Below, piece by piece: positions 7,648-15,029 of a stretch of 18,530 nucleotides of DNA (position 1 is its first letter; every line of letters starts with the position of its first letter). Both the position numbers and the translations under genes were made by a program. The notes beneath the pieces are model-generated. The model did not search any database and was not told the DNA's origin. It saw only the letters and a list, made by a program, of their open reading frames with translations. The stretch comes from JAFNAG01 sp041501225. GTDB lineage: Bacteria; Acidobacteriota; UBA6911. Location: assembly GCA_041501225.1 (NCBI GenBank), contig JBGQNR010000125.1, positions 1 to 18,530 of the forward strand, given 5' to 3'.

Positions 7648-9315
7648 TCAATGCTCCAGAACGGCGCCGGTGTCGGCGGACGTGACCAGGCGGGCATAAC
7701 GGCGCAACCAGCGGCTCTGAACGCGCGGTTCAAAGCGTGGAACTTCAAAGAGGCGAGTCCGGATCTCGGATGCGTCGAGGCCGACATTCAGAGAACGTGC
7801 CTCCAGATCGATTTCAATCGTGTCGCCATTTTTTAGGGCCGCAATCGGGCCGCCGGCAGCTGCCTCGGGTGAGACGTGCCCGATACAGGCTCCCCGTGTG
7901 CCGCCGCTGAAACGACCATCGGTGATCAGTGCGACCTTATCGCCCAAGCCCATTCCCATGATCAGGCTGGTCGGGCTCAGCATTTCCTGCATGCCCGGGC
8001 CGCCGCGCGGACCTTCGTAGCGAATCACCACTACTTCGCCGGGCTTGACCTCGTCTGCCATGATCCCGGTTACTGCTTCATCCTGGGATTCGTAAATGCG
8101 AGCGCGGCCGGCAAACTTCCGCATGGCTGCGCTGACACCGCCGGTTTTGATTACGGCTCCCTTTGGCGCCAGATTGCCGAAGAGCACCGCCAGGCCACCG
8201 TGCGCGGAATGAGCGTTGCCGGTGCGGCGAATCACCTGCTCGTCCCGGATCGCGGCGCCGGCAATGGACTCGCCCAGCGTCTGCCCGGAAACCGTAGTCC
8301 GTCCCAGATGAAGCATGCCGGTTCCTTGCTGGACCTCGTTTAGAATGGCTGGGATGCCGCCGGCGCGGTGGACGTCTTCCATGTGCCACTCTCCCGCGGG
8401 ACTGACCTTGCATAGGTGCGGGACACGGTCGGCTATAGTGTTAATGCGGGCAAGAGGATATTCGATGCCGGCTTCGTTGGCGATCGCGAGCGCGTGCAAC
8501 ACTGTATTCGTGGAGCCGCCCATGGCCATGTCCAGCGCGAAAGCGTCGTCCAGTGCATCGATCGTCACAATGTCGCGGGGACGCAGGTTTTTTTCCAATA
8601 AACCCAGAATCCGGGTCGCGGCCTCTCGTGCCATCTGTTCGCGCTCCGGCGTGCGCGCCAGTGCGGACCCGTTATAGGGAAGTGCCAAGCCAAGAGCTTC
8701 CATGAGACAGTTCATGCTGTTGGCGGTGAACATTCCCGAACATGAACCGCACGAGGGGCAAGCGTGGCGTTCGAGCACTGTGAGTCGATTTTCGTCGATC
8801 CTCCCTGCCTTGACGGCTCCCACGCCTTCGAAAACCGAAATCAGATCCACAACCTCGCCGTCGGGCATGCGCCCGGCCGCCATCGGCCCGCCGGAGACGA
8901 AGATAGCTGGAATGTTGACCCGCATCGCCGCCATCAGCATGCCGGGGACGATCTTGTCGCAGTTGGGGATGCACACCATGGCGTCGAAACGATGCGCTTC
9001 GATCATGGTTTCCACACAGTCGGCAATCAACTCGCGGGAGGGGAGAGAGTAGCGCATGCCCAAGTGCCCCATCGCAATCCCGTCATCCACGCCGATGGTG
9101 TTGAACTCAAACGGAACCCCGCCTGCTGCGACGACCGCCTCCTTCACCAGGCGCCCGAATTCCTGCAAATGGACGTGGCCGGGGATGATGTCAATATAGG
9201 AATTGACTACCGCAATAAACGGCTTGCTCAGATCGGCTTCGCGAACCCCCGCGGCCCGCAGCAAAGCGCGGTGTGGCGCTCTTTCAATACCCGTCTTGAT
9301 GGCGTTGGAACGCAT
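7648..9315 (-). CDS. ilvD: Dihydroxy-acid dehydratase
   Basis: This Fe-S enzyme dehydrates 2,3-dihydroxy acids to the 2-keto acids of valine and isoleucine. It is the first gene of the operon. The 555-residue protein shows VVNSYIDIIPGHVHL (36-50), DDGIAMGH (77-84), the cluster cysteine C119 in NCDK, C192 in CPSCGSCSGM, and AMGGSTNT further on. It also has GGPGMQEML and DGRFSGGT near the C terminus. Where many enzymes have a third cluster cysteine in PCN, this one has PGH, as in the E. coli enzyme that carries a [4Fe-4S] cluster, so an oxygen-sensitive [4Fe-4S] type is likely. The start has AGGA four bases upstream. It lies about 100 nt downstream of the predicted promoter in the AT-rich island. 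Confidence 0.97.
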   Translation of the reverse strand: MRSNAIKTGIERAPHRALLRAAGVREADLSKPFIAVVNSYIDIIPGHVHLQEFGRLVKEAVVAAGGVPFEFNTIGVDDGIAMGHLGMRYSLPSRELIADCVETMIEAHRFDAMVCIPNCDKIVPGMLMAAMRVNIPAIFVSGGPMAAGRMPDGEVVDLISVFEGVGAVKAGRIDENRLTVLERHACPSCGSCSGMFTANSMNCLMEALGLALPYNGSALARTPEREQMAREAATRILGLLEKNLRPRDIVTIDALDDAFALDMAMGGSTNTVLHALAIANEAGIEYPLARINTIADRVPHLCKVSPAGEWHMEDVHRAGGIPAILNEVQQGTGMLHLGRTTVSGQTLGESIAGAAIRDEQVIRRTGNAHSAHGGLAVLFGNLAPKGAVIKTGGVSAAMRKFAGRARIYESQDEAVTGIMADEVKPGEVVVIRYEGPRGGPGMQEMLSPTSLIMGMGLGDKVALITDGRFSGGTRGACIGHVSPEAAAGGPIAALKNGDTIEIDLEARSLNVGLDASEIRTRLFEVPRFEPRVQSRWLRRYARLVTSADTGAVLEH

Positions 9316-9378
9316 GCTTCCTGCCCCACCCGTTTGTCCGGCTCGGCGTTGTGCCCGCTGAAATGAGATGTCACTTCG

Positions 9379-9416
9379 TCAAGCGATGATCCTGAGAATT
9401 GCTCGAGCGACGATCC
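9379..9416. repeat. Pair of 14-bp direct repeats in the ilvD leader
   Basis: TCAAGCGATGATCC at 9379-9392 and TCGAGCGACGATCC at 9403-9416 match at 12 of 14 positions. They start 24 bp apart, in the same orientation. They fall immediately downstream of the predicted ilvD transcription start, inside the untranslated leader. They could be protein-binding sites or a small local duplication; nothing in the sequence decides between these. Confidence 0.5.
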
Positions 9417-9424
9417 AAGGTCAG

Positions 9425-9453
9425 ATTCTAGCTAACTCAGAGTCATTTATCAA
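9425..9453 (-). promoter_or_regulatory. Predicted sigma70-type promoter of the ilvDBNC operon
   Basis: On the minus strand, TTGATA (9448-9453, one mismatch to TTGACA) is separated by exactly 17 nt from TAGAAT (9425-9430, one mismatch to TATAAT). The predicted start of transcription is near 9418, giving a leader of about 100 nt before the ilvD ATG. It lies in AT-rich sequence directly upstream of the operon, where a promoter is expected. No other pair of this quality was seen in the region. Confidence 0.6.
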
Positions 9454-9460
9454 ATTGATA
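9448..9460. promoter_or_regulatory. Perfect palindrome over the ilvD -35 box (candidate operator)
   Basis: TATCAAATTGATA is a perfect 13-bp palindrome whose half-site TTGATA is itself the predicted -35 box of the operon. A dimeric regulator bound here would block polymerase. Because of the symmetry, TTGATA also reads on the plus strand (9455-9460), with a weaker TAAAAA 16 nt further on, so a divergent promoter is possible. The regulator is not in the window. Confidence 0.45.
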
Positions 9461-9503
9461 TTAAGATTAATATATATAAAAAAACCTGATCATATAACCG
9501 CTA

Positions 9504-9547
9504 CTGATAATCATGTGAATTTGATATCAATATTCATAATTAATCAG
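9504..9547. promoter_or_regulatory. Imperfect long dyad centred on TTGATATCAA
   Basis: The centre is the perfect palindrome TTGATATCAA (9521-9530). The outer ends are CTGAT (9504-9508) and ATCAG (9543-9547), symmetrical about the same axis. The arms between them (ATCATGTGAAT and ATTCATAAT) match with a two-base indel. It may be an operator or a loop-forming site. It lies upstream of the predicted ilvD -35, where an activator or a second repressor dimer could bind. Confidence 0.4.
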
Positions 9548-9581
9548 TATGCGCATTTTACATAAGACAATCCTAGTCTTG

Positions 9582-9593
9582 TTATCATGATAA
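9582..9593. promoter_or_regulatory. Perfect 12-bp palindrome TTATCATGATAA
   Basis: This perfect palindrome shares the ATCA/TGAT half-sites of the two other dyads in the AT-rich island. It is on the side nearer the divergent small membrane protein gene. Its function is unknown; it may be a further operator. Confidence 0.35.
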
Positions 9594-9779
9594 GTGATGG
9601 ACCCAGTATGGTTTATTCAGGTAATATTCGGAGCGCATTCTGCAGTCATTTTCCGGAATGTATCTGGAAATGTAGAACGGAAGTGGTACACTCCAACGAT
9701 GCAAATCGATTAAGACTTTCTGTAGGTGGGGATGGCAGGCGCGGCAGATCGCGCGCGTAGTTCTGGAAAGGAGCGCAGG

Positions 9780-10112
9780 ATGTTTGACAGTTTTCACGGA
9801 TTTCTTCATTCGCTGCTTGATCCTCTGCAAGTATTTCTGCCCTCGATCGGGGTGGGATTTCCCGAGATGACGACGATCTTCATCCTGCTGTTGATCTTCA
9901 CGAGCCTCTGCTGGCGCAATATTTTCGTCAAGGCCGGATTTCGCTCCCTCCATGGATACCTGATGTTCATCCCGGTGGTCAATATCTTCCTTTTTTTGAG
10001 ATTCGCCTTTGGCAAGTGGCCCATCGAGCGGCAATTGCAGAAGCAGGACGCCCCGGGCGTGATCACGACGCGCGCGTACAGATTTGAGATCGAATCCGAG
10101 CAAAGCCAATAA
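9780..10112 (+). CDS. Small two-helix membrane protein
   Basis: This 110-residue protein has two hydrophobic segments, at about residues 28-42 (MTTIFILLLIFTSL) and 58-75 (GYLMFIPVVNIFLFLRFAF). A basic loop separates them, and the C-terminal tail is soluble. The pattern KAGF..L.GYLMFIPVVNIFLFLRFAFGK resembles small membrane domains of the DUF5684 kind (KAG..W..fiP.yN...L....gk), but I am not certain of the family and no activity is known. The start at 9780 is chosen because AAGGAG stands six bases upstream. An in-frame start at 9726 adds 18 residues with no ribosome site. It is transcribed away from ilvD. The gene is probably monocistronic, as the next gene begins about 400 bp later. Confidence 0.7.
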   Translation: MFDSFHGFLHSLLDPLQVFLPSIGVGFPEMTTIFILLLIFTSLCWRNIFVKAGFRSLHGYLMFIPVVNIFLFLRFAFGKWPIERQLQKQDAPGVITTRAYRFEIESEQSQ

Positions 10113-10508
10113 AGACAATAGATATGTGCGAATAGGGCACCACTGGGACCCGCCGCAGCGGTTTTTGCCTCTTTCTTCTTACAAGAGCCCGACCTCTCCC
10201 TATTCGGGGAGGCTGCCTGAGCCTCCTCTCGACTAGGGAACTGCCGAACCGCCAATGACGGAAGAGCCCACCGCTTTCCCTGCAAAAAACTGAATTTTGT
10301 TTCCTCTGAGCGCCGGCATGATATCCTCGGCATGAGTTATGGCCGGGCAAGGACCAGCCGGGATTGCGCACGGGTGTTTGCTGGCGGCGTCTGCTCGGCA
10401 GCTTGAATCATGTGAATAATGTTTTGATGGTCCTCTACTGGGAAGCACGCCTCCGGCGACACGCTGCCTCGCGGGGATTCCATTGTCACCCATTGTGTGG
10501 GCCTCGAT
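10113..10508. other. Intergenic region with a GC-rich hairpin
   Basis: No gene was recognised in this spacer of nearly 400 bp. A 7-bp perfect stem GGAGGCT/AGCCTCC (10208-10214 and 10220-10226) with a 5-nt loop could form a hairpin about 95 nt after the membrane protein gene. No T-run follows, so it is weak as an intrinsic terminator. The part close to 10509 lacks a clear promoter or Shine-Dalgarno sequence for the next gene. Confidence 0.4.
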
Positions 10509-11729
10509 ATGAAGAAACTCGTTCTTGCGCTCCTCCTTCTGATTCCATTCGTCAATGTACCTGCCACGCCGCCGCCCGACATCGAAATCGTCGAGAGCAT
10601 TCCGGTAGGCACTGCCCTGGATAATCCCGAGATCCGCAACGCGCATGAAGTGTGGCTTGAGATGATCGGACAGGCGCGCGCAACGCTGGATCTGGAGCAG
10701 TACTACATCTCGAACGAGCCGGGGAAACTGCTCGAGGACATTCTTGCCGCCATCGAATCGGCGGGGAAGCGCGGCGTGAAAGTCAGGATTATCGTGGATG
10801 CGCGCATGTACAAAACATATCCGGAGAGTGTGGACACACTCGCGCAGCGCACGAATATCCAGGTGCGCCGCATCGATTTTGGCATGATCGCCGGAGGAGT
10901 GCAGCATGCCAAATATTTCATCGTCGATGGCGCAGAGGTCTTTGTCGGCAGCCAGAATTTTGACTGGCGCGCCTTGGAACATATCCACGAACTCGGACTT
11001 CGCATCAAGAACAATCAAGTCGCGGCGGCTTATGGGGATGTCTTTGATCTTGATTGGCAACTCGCATCCCTCGCCCCGGAGGCAATCAAGAATTTCGCCC
11101 TGACCAAAAAAACCTATCAAACGCCCATCCGCGTCGCAGGGGCGGCAGGAGACGTCGCGGTTCTCTTTCCCACATTCAGTCCTCTCAACTACATTCCCGA
11201 CTCCGCGTTATGGGATGAACGTGCCATCGTCGCGCTGATCGATGGCTCGCAGCGATCACTTTCACTGCAGTTTCTTTCCTATTCTCCTGCCGAACGACAG
11301 GGCGGCCGGTACGTTGCGATCGACGATGCCCTGCGGCGCGCCGCCAAGCGCGGTGTGAAGGTCCGGATGATTGTCTCGGATTGGCAGAAGGGTACCGCCG
11401 CGGTGTCCGCGCTCAAAGAGCTGGCCGGCACGCCGAACATCGAGGTCGCTTTCACTGCCATCCCGGAGTGGTCCGGCGGGTATATTCCCTTCGCGCGCGT
11501 GGAACACTGCAAATATATTGTCGCCGATGGGGAGAGATTCTGGCTCGGGACGAGCAACTGCGAGAAGAATTACTTTTACGGCTCCAGGAATATGGGCATT
11601 GTCTGTACGAGTCCGAATCTTGCGGGATCGCTCTCGAAAATATTCTTGAAGAGCTGGAGCAGTCCGTACAAAGAGCTGATCACTCAGACTGGAGAATACG
11701 CGCCTCGCGAGCATGGAGAAAAGAAATAG
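10509..11729 (+). CDS. Exported phospholipase D-superfamily protein, PLD3/PLD4-like
   Basis: This 406-residue protein has a Sec signal peptide (MKKLVLALLLLIPFVNVPAT, residues 1-20) and two PLD phosphodiesterase half-domains. HKD motif 1 is HAKYFIVD (H133, K135, D140) followed by GSQNFDWR. HKD motif 2 is HCKYIVAD (H333, K335, D340) followed by GTSNCEKNYFY. The paired histidines form the covalent phospho-enzyme centre of the superfamily. The GSxNxDWR and GTSNxxxNYF extensions, with the overall length, resemble animal PLD3/PLD4 and poxvirus F13-type proteins (5' exonuclease or lipid-remodelling roles) more than classical bacterial PLD or cardiolipin synthase; this is from memory of those sequences. 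The expected location is periplasmic or secreted. A GTG start four codons upstream (10497) is possible; the ribosome site is poor for both. The substrate could be phospholipid or nucleic acid. Confidence 0.85.
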   Translation: MKKLVLALLLLIPFVNVPATPPPDIEIVESIPVGTALDNPEIRNAHEVWLEMIGQARATLDLEQYYISNEPGKLLEDILAAIESAGKRGVKVRIIVDARMYKTYPESVDTLAQRTNIQVRRIDFGMIAGGVQHAKYFIVDGAEVFVGSQNFDWRALEHIHELGLRIKNNQVAAAYGDVFDLDWQLASLAPEAIKNFALTKKTYQTPIRVAGAAGDVAVLFPTFSPLNYIPDSALWDERAIVALIDGSQRSLSLQFLSYSPAERQGGRYVAIDDALRRAAKRGVKVRMIVSDWQKGTAAVSALKELAGTPNIEVAFTAIPEWSGGYIPFARVEHCKYIVADGERFWLGTSNCEKNYFYGSRNMGIVCTSPNLAGSLSKIFLKSWSSPYKELITQTGEYAPREHGEKK

Positions 11730-11841
11730 CGCAAAATCAGTGCCGGTAGCCTGACGTTGAGGTTGCGTGCCGGCCGGATGCTACAGACGTCATGAGGCCC
11801 AACCAGTTATTCTTTGAATTCCTATTATCAGGAGAACGGCC

Positions 11842-13218
11842 ATGAATAGAGTTCGAAAAGATGGCAAATCATCTCGCGGTGTAGGACGTCGTGTTTTTGT
11901 TCAAGCGGCGCTCGGTACCACGGTTGCCGGGTTCTGCTCGGCTTTCCAAGGCCGGGAAATCCAAGGGGGAGGCAATTCGGGGAAAAGCTATCGCGAAACC
12001 CTTGCGACCCCGATCGTGGCGCGCCATCAGGTGGTTGTCGCCGGCGGCGGCCCGAGCGGCGTGATTGCCGCGCTGGCAGCGGCCCGCAGCGGCGCGGATA
12101 CTCTGCTGGTGGAACGGTATGGATTTCTAGGCGGCAACGGCACCGCCGGGCTGATGACCTGCTACAACGGCTTCCGCAACCAGAGGGCGCCGGAAGCACT
12201 GCAAACCGTAAAGGGTATTCCGGCCGAATACATCGCCGAGTTGGTGCGGCTGGGTGGAGTTGCGGACAGCGACAATTATGAAAGATCGGTTCAGCACGAT
12301 GTCACCAAGGGCGACATTCCCTACACGGTGCCGTTTGATGCGGAAGCGGCCAAGGTCGCCTGCCTGAATCTGCTCAAGAAGGAAGGAGTCAAGCTTCGTC
12401 TGCACAGCTGGGTGGTGGCGCCCATGCTGGATGGCTCCCGCGTCACAGGTGTGGTCGTACACTCCAAGTCAGGCCGGCAGGCCATTGCTGCGGATGTCGT
12501 GATCGATTGCACCGGGGACGGCGACATCGCCGCAGCGGCGGGTGCGCCGTTCATGAGTCCCGCGGCCACGGGCGCCCGCATGGGGATGAGTCTGATGTAT
12601 GGTCTCGGCGGTGTGCCTGCCACGATCCAAGGCCCTTTTGGCGGCATGCGCAAAGGGGATCACGTGGTGCGGTGGGGACCACGCATCCAAGGCGACGGGA
12701 CGAATGTCGAGACGCTGACGAAGGCGGAGATCGATGCGCGCCTGAAACTTTGGGATGACGTCCAGGCGCTGCGCAAGAAATCGGGAGAATCGATCTATCT
12801 TTCCCAGACTGCCACGACGATTGGCGTGAGGGAGACGCGCAGGGTCATCGGCGAGTACACCGTGACCGAACAGGATGCCATCGCAGGAACTCGTTTCCCT
12901 GATGTCATCGCCATCAGTTCTAATCCCATGCCCGAATATCATGGCCAGCGCTACTTCTTCAAGCACGAGGGCTTCGATATCCCTTATCGGTCGCTGGTGC
13001 CGAAGAAAGTCGAGGGGCTGGTGCTGTCCGGGCGCTGCATTTCCTGCGAGCAGGGACCGTTCCAGTCGGCACGCTCAATGGCTCCTGCGATGGCCGTGGG
13101 CCATGCCTCGGGTTGCGCAGCGGCGCTGGCCGCTATGAAAAGCGTGCCGCCGCGCAAACTTGACGTGAAGGAACTTCAAAAACTGCTCAAGAGCCAGAAC
13201 GCGGAACTGCGCTTATAA
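11842..13218 (+). CDS. Tat-exported FAD-dependent oxidoreductase
   Basis: This 458-residue protein has an N-terminal twin-arginine type signal (VGRRVFVQAALGTTVAG, residues 14-30). A Rossmann FAD-binding motif follows (VVVAGGGPSGVIAALAAARSG, about 64-84; then VERYGFLGGNGT). The second nucleotide-contact stretch is VVIDCTGDGDIAAAAGAPF, and the C-terminal FAD-binding end reads VEGLVLSGRCISCEQG...ARSMAPAMAVGHASG. This matches the FAD_oxidored (PF12831-like) group common in soil and freshwater bacteria, often annotated generically; the substrate is unknown, and carbohydrate- or steroid-type substrates have been suggested for relatives. The start is supported by GGAG eight bases upstream. The gene lies 112 nt after the PLD gene on the same strand, so shared transcription is possible. 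The Tat signal implies folding with FAD before export. Confidence 0.85.
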   Translation: MNRVRKDGKSSRGVGRRVFVQAALGTTVAGFCSAFQGREIQGGGNSGKSYRETLATPIVARHQVVVAGGGPSGVIAALAAARSGADTLLVERYGFLGGNGTAGLMTCYNGFRNQRAPEALQTVKGIPAEYIAELVRLGGVADSDNYERSVQHDVTKGDIPYTVPFDAEAAKVACLNLLKKEGVKLRLHSWVVAPMLDGSRVTGVVVHSKSGRQAIAADVVIDCTGDGDIAAAAGAPFMSPAATGARMGMSLMYGLGGVPATIQGPFGGMRKGDHVVRWGPRIQGDGTNVETLTKAEIDARLKLWDDVQALRKKSGESIYLSQTATTIGVRETRRVIGEYTVTEQDAIAGTRFPDVIAISSNPMPEYHGQRYFFKHEGFDIPYRSLVPKKVEGLVLSGRCISCEQGPFQSARSMAPAMAVGHASGCAAALAAMKSVPPRKLDVKELQKLLKSQNAELRL

Positions 13219-13249
13219 GGCTCTGCAATTCAGACCGTAGAGAAGATCT

Positions 13250-13374
13250 CACCGCGAAGACCTCAAAGACCGCAAAGAGGCTCATGCGATTCTTCACGCC
13301 CGGGGATGGCGGCCGAAGGCAGCCCCCGGGAGGGCCTTGGAGTCAACTTTGCGGTCTTGGTGGTCTTTGCGGTG
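13250..13374. repeat. Palindromic repeat copy B with an inserted GC-rich core
   Basis: The left arm 13250-13277 and right arm 13347-13374 are 28-nt inverted repeats with three mismatches (CACCGC.AAGACC units). They are closely related to the arms at 4151-4222. Here the arms are separated by 69 nt, not 16. The core contains its own CCCGGGG/CCCCGGG inverted repeat. The element fills the spacer between two converging genes, where a bidirectional hairpin could limit read-through. Confidence 0.8.
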
Positions 13375-13438
13375 AAAAGATGATCCATTACTGCTTTCCA
13401 TACCTGCTGTCTGAAAAACCGATATAGGGCTGTTCTTG

Positions 13439-15019
13439 TTAGTTTTTTGCCTGCTGAACAAAATATAGTCGGGCGCAATTGCCGTCAGGAATGGGGTAGA
13501 GACCTGCCAGCAGGAAGGTTTGCGGGTTGTCGACCACGATCTGATTCAGCGCACCGCTCCGGTGCGTCGTCCAGGCGATGCCCTGATCGCGTTCGGTCAT
13601 GATCACATAGTTATATCCGGTGAAAGCCCCAATGCCGACGGGATCGGTCTTGAGTTGGTCGACGTGCACCGGCAACCCTCGCAGCCTGGCAAAATAGGCA
13701 AAATTAGTGGAATTGAAAAATGGCAGGTCAGGAATCAATGCGAGCGTGGGTTCGACTCCTTTGCTGCGCGCATCATCCGCTACCTTGCGGACCATCTCGT
13801 CCAGTTTCCAATCCTCACGCCGCGGCGGCCCGCATATATGAAAGAAGTTCTGTAGATACAGATTCCAATCCCAGCGCACGCTGCTGCTGTAACCAGGCGC
13901 AATCACCACCTGTTCCGGAAGCCAGCGCACTCCAAAGTTGGCGGCGTACGCCTGAAAACAGAGGACTGCGACAAGCCCGGCTTGGACCGCGCGTGCCCAA
14001 AAGGCACGGCTCCAGGTTGACAGCCAGGCGCCGGCGATAATGGTCATGGGGGCCAGCACAGGCATGGTAAAGCGGGCATCTTTGGTGCGCAGAAGGGTCA
14101 TGACCACCCACCCGCCGCACACAGCGGCGACGAGGAACCCTCCGTCGCGCAACAGGCGTCGCTTCCATACGAACACGCAGGAAACTGCCAGCACAAGGAA
14201 GAGAATGCCGAAAAGCTGATACCCTTCCAGGAGGCGCAGATAATAAATGAAGGATTGAAATGAAAACACCGGCGGCTCACCCTCAAGCGCTCCGATCTTC
14301 ATGTTCTCGGGAAAATAGCGCACCAGGTTCGGGAGGTTGGGGAGATACCAGGCTCCTGCCAGCACACCTGCGACCAGAAGCGCGTCCGCAAGGTGAATCA
14401 TGCGCCGGCGTTCGCGCCAGATGCGCGATTGGATGCACACGTAAAGCACCGGGAAGAATAGAAAGCCGGCGAAAAACCATTTGGAGAGCATCCCCAAGGC
14501 GCTGATCAGGCCGAACAGGAGGCTCCAGCGATGTGACTGAAATTTCTCCGTTTTCCGGAGCGCCACCCAAGCGGCTGCTACCCAGGCAGAGAGCCAATAA
14601 TCGAGCACCGTCTCACGAGACATCCAGATCAGGAAGGGCGTCAACACGCTGAACACGCATGCCCAACGTGCCGCGCACGCTCCGGCTAGATCCACCGCCA
14701 GTGCATAAAGCGACCAGAAGAGCAGCAGGGTAGCAGGAATGTTCGCCAGAACCGCGATGTGCGGTCCGGGATGGAAAACCCGGTAGCAAAGCGCAATCGC
14801 CAGATGCACAAAAGGGGGGTAGTTCCCGGATCGCGAACTCCACGGGAGAGCTTCCTCGGATCCCTGGCCTTGCGGCAGGTAGTTCAGGGCATAGGTCTGA
14901 TGGAGCGCCATGTCCCAGACCGGAGGGCGCGTGTCCCGCCGCAGCCAGATAAAATTCGCTCCCCAGATCACTGTGGCGGCCAACAGGATCGTAATCAACC
15001 CGCTTCTGTCCTTGCTCAT
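13439..15019 (-). CDS. GT-C fold glycosyltransferase (ArnT/PMT, GT39-like), multi-spanning membrane protein
   Basis: This 526-residue protein has a typical GT-C layout. It opens with an N-terminal membrane helix (LITILLAATVIWGANFIWL), then a first periplasmic loop with an aspartate at the expected catalytic position (PPVWDMALHQTYALNY, D36). About eight to ten further hydrophobic helices run to about residue 360, and a soluble C-terminal domain of about 150 residues follows. Family members move sugars from polyprenyl-phosphate donors to lipid or protein on the outer face of the inner membrane. The acceptor cannot be deduced here. It starts 10 nt after the radical SAM/SPASM gene ends, so the two form a probable operon. 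It converges with the FAD oxidoreductase gene. Confidence 0.8.
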   Translation of the reverse strand: MSKDRSGLITILLAATVIWGANFIWLRRDTRPPVWDMALHQTYALNYLPQGQGSEEALPWSSRSGNYPPFVHLAIALCYRVFHPGPHIAVLANIPATLLLFWSLYALAVDLAGACAARWACVFSVLTPFLIWMSRETVLDYWLSAWVAAAWVALRKTEKFQSHRWSLLFGLISALGMLSKWFFAGFLFFPVLYVCIQSRIWRERRRMIHLADALLVAGVLAGAWYLPNLPNLVRYFPENMKIGALEGEPPVFSFQSFIYYLRLLEGYQLFGILFLVLAVSCVFVWKRRLLRDGGFLVAAVCGGWVVMTLLRTKDARFTMPVLAPMTIIAGAWLSTWSRAFWARAVQAGLVAVLCFQAYAANFGVRWLPEQVVIAPGYSSSVRWDWNLYLQNFFHICGPPRREDWKLDEMVRKVADDARSKGVEPTLALIPDLPFFNSTNFAYFARLRGLPVHVDQLKTDPVGIGAFTGYNYVIMTERDQGIAWTTHRSGALNQIVVDNPQTFLLAGLYPIPDGNCARLYFVQQAKN

Positions 15020-15029
15020 CCGCTTTCCT

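Larger units (their letters stand above)
9421..9600. other. AT-rich island upstream of ilvD with several dyads
   Basis: Direct counting gives 49 G+C in 180 bases (27%), against 39 in 60 (65%) for 9241-9300 just inside ilvD. The stretch contains the palindromes at 9448-9460, 9521-9530 (TTGATATCAA) and 9582-9593 (TTATCATGATAA), and runs of A and TA. No gene is evident. The remainder of the spacer (9316-9420 and 9601-9779) returns to mixed composition. The plus-strand part 9601-9779 contains an extended -10-like TGGTACACT ending at 9692, without a good -35, and the ribosome site of the next gene. Confidence 0.7.

Noticed and set aside
7623..7787. N-terminal extension of ilvB up to an in-frame start at 7787
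   Set aside because: It overlaps the end of ilvD, lacks family similarity, and the internal ATG at 7622 has a good Shine-Dalgarno sequence and gives the normal length.
9316..9420. T-box or branched-chain leader-peptide attenuator upstream of ilvD
   Set aside because: No T-box sequence, no run of Leu/Val/Ile codons after a start, and no terminator hairpin with a T-run was found in the leader.
10208..10226. Intrinsic terminator at the GGAGGCT/AGCCTCC hairpin
   Set aside because: The 7-bp stem is real but no T-run follows on the plus strand, and it lies about 95 nt after the gene.
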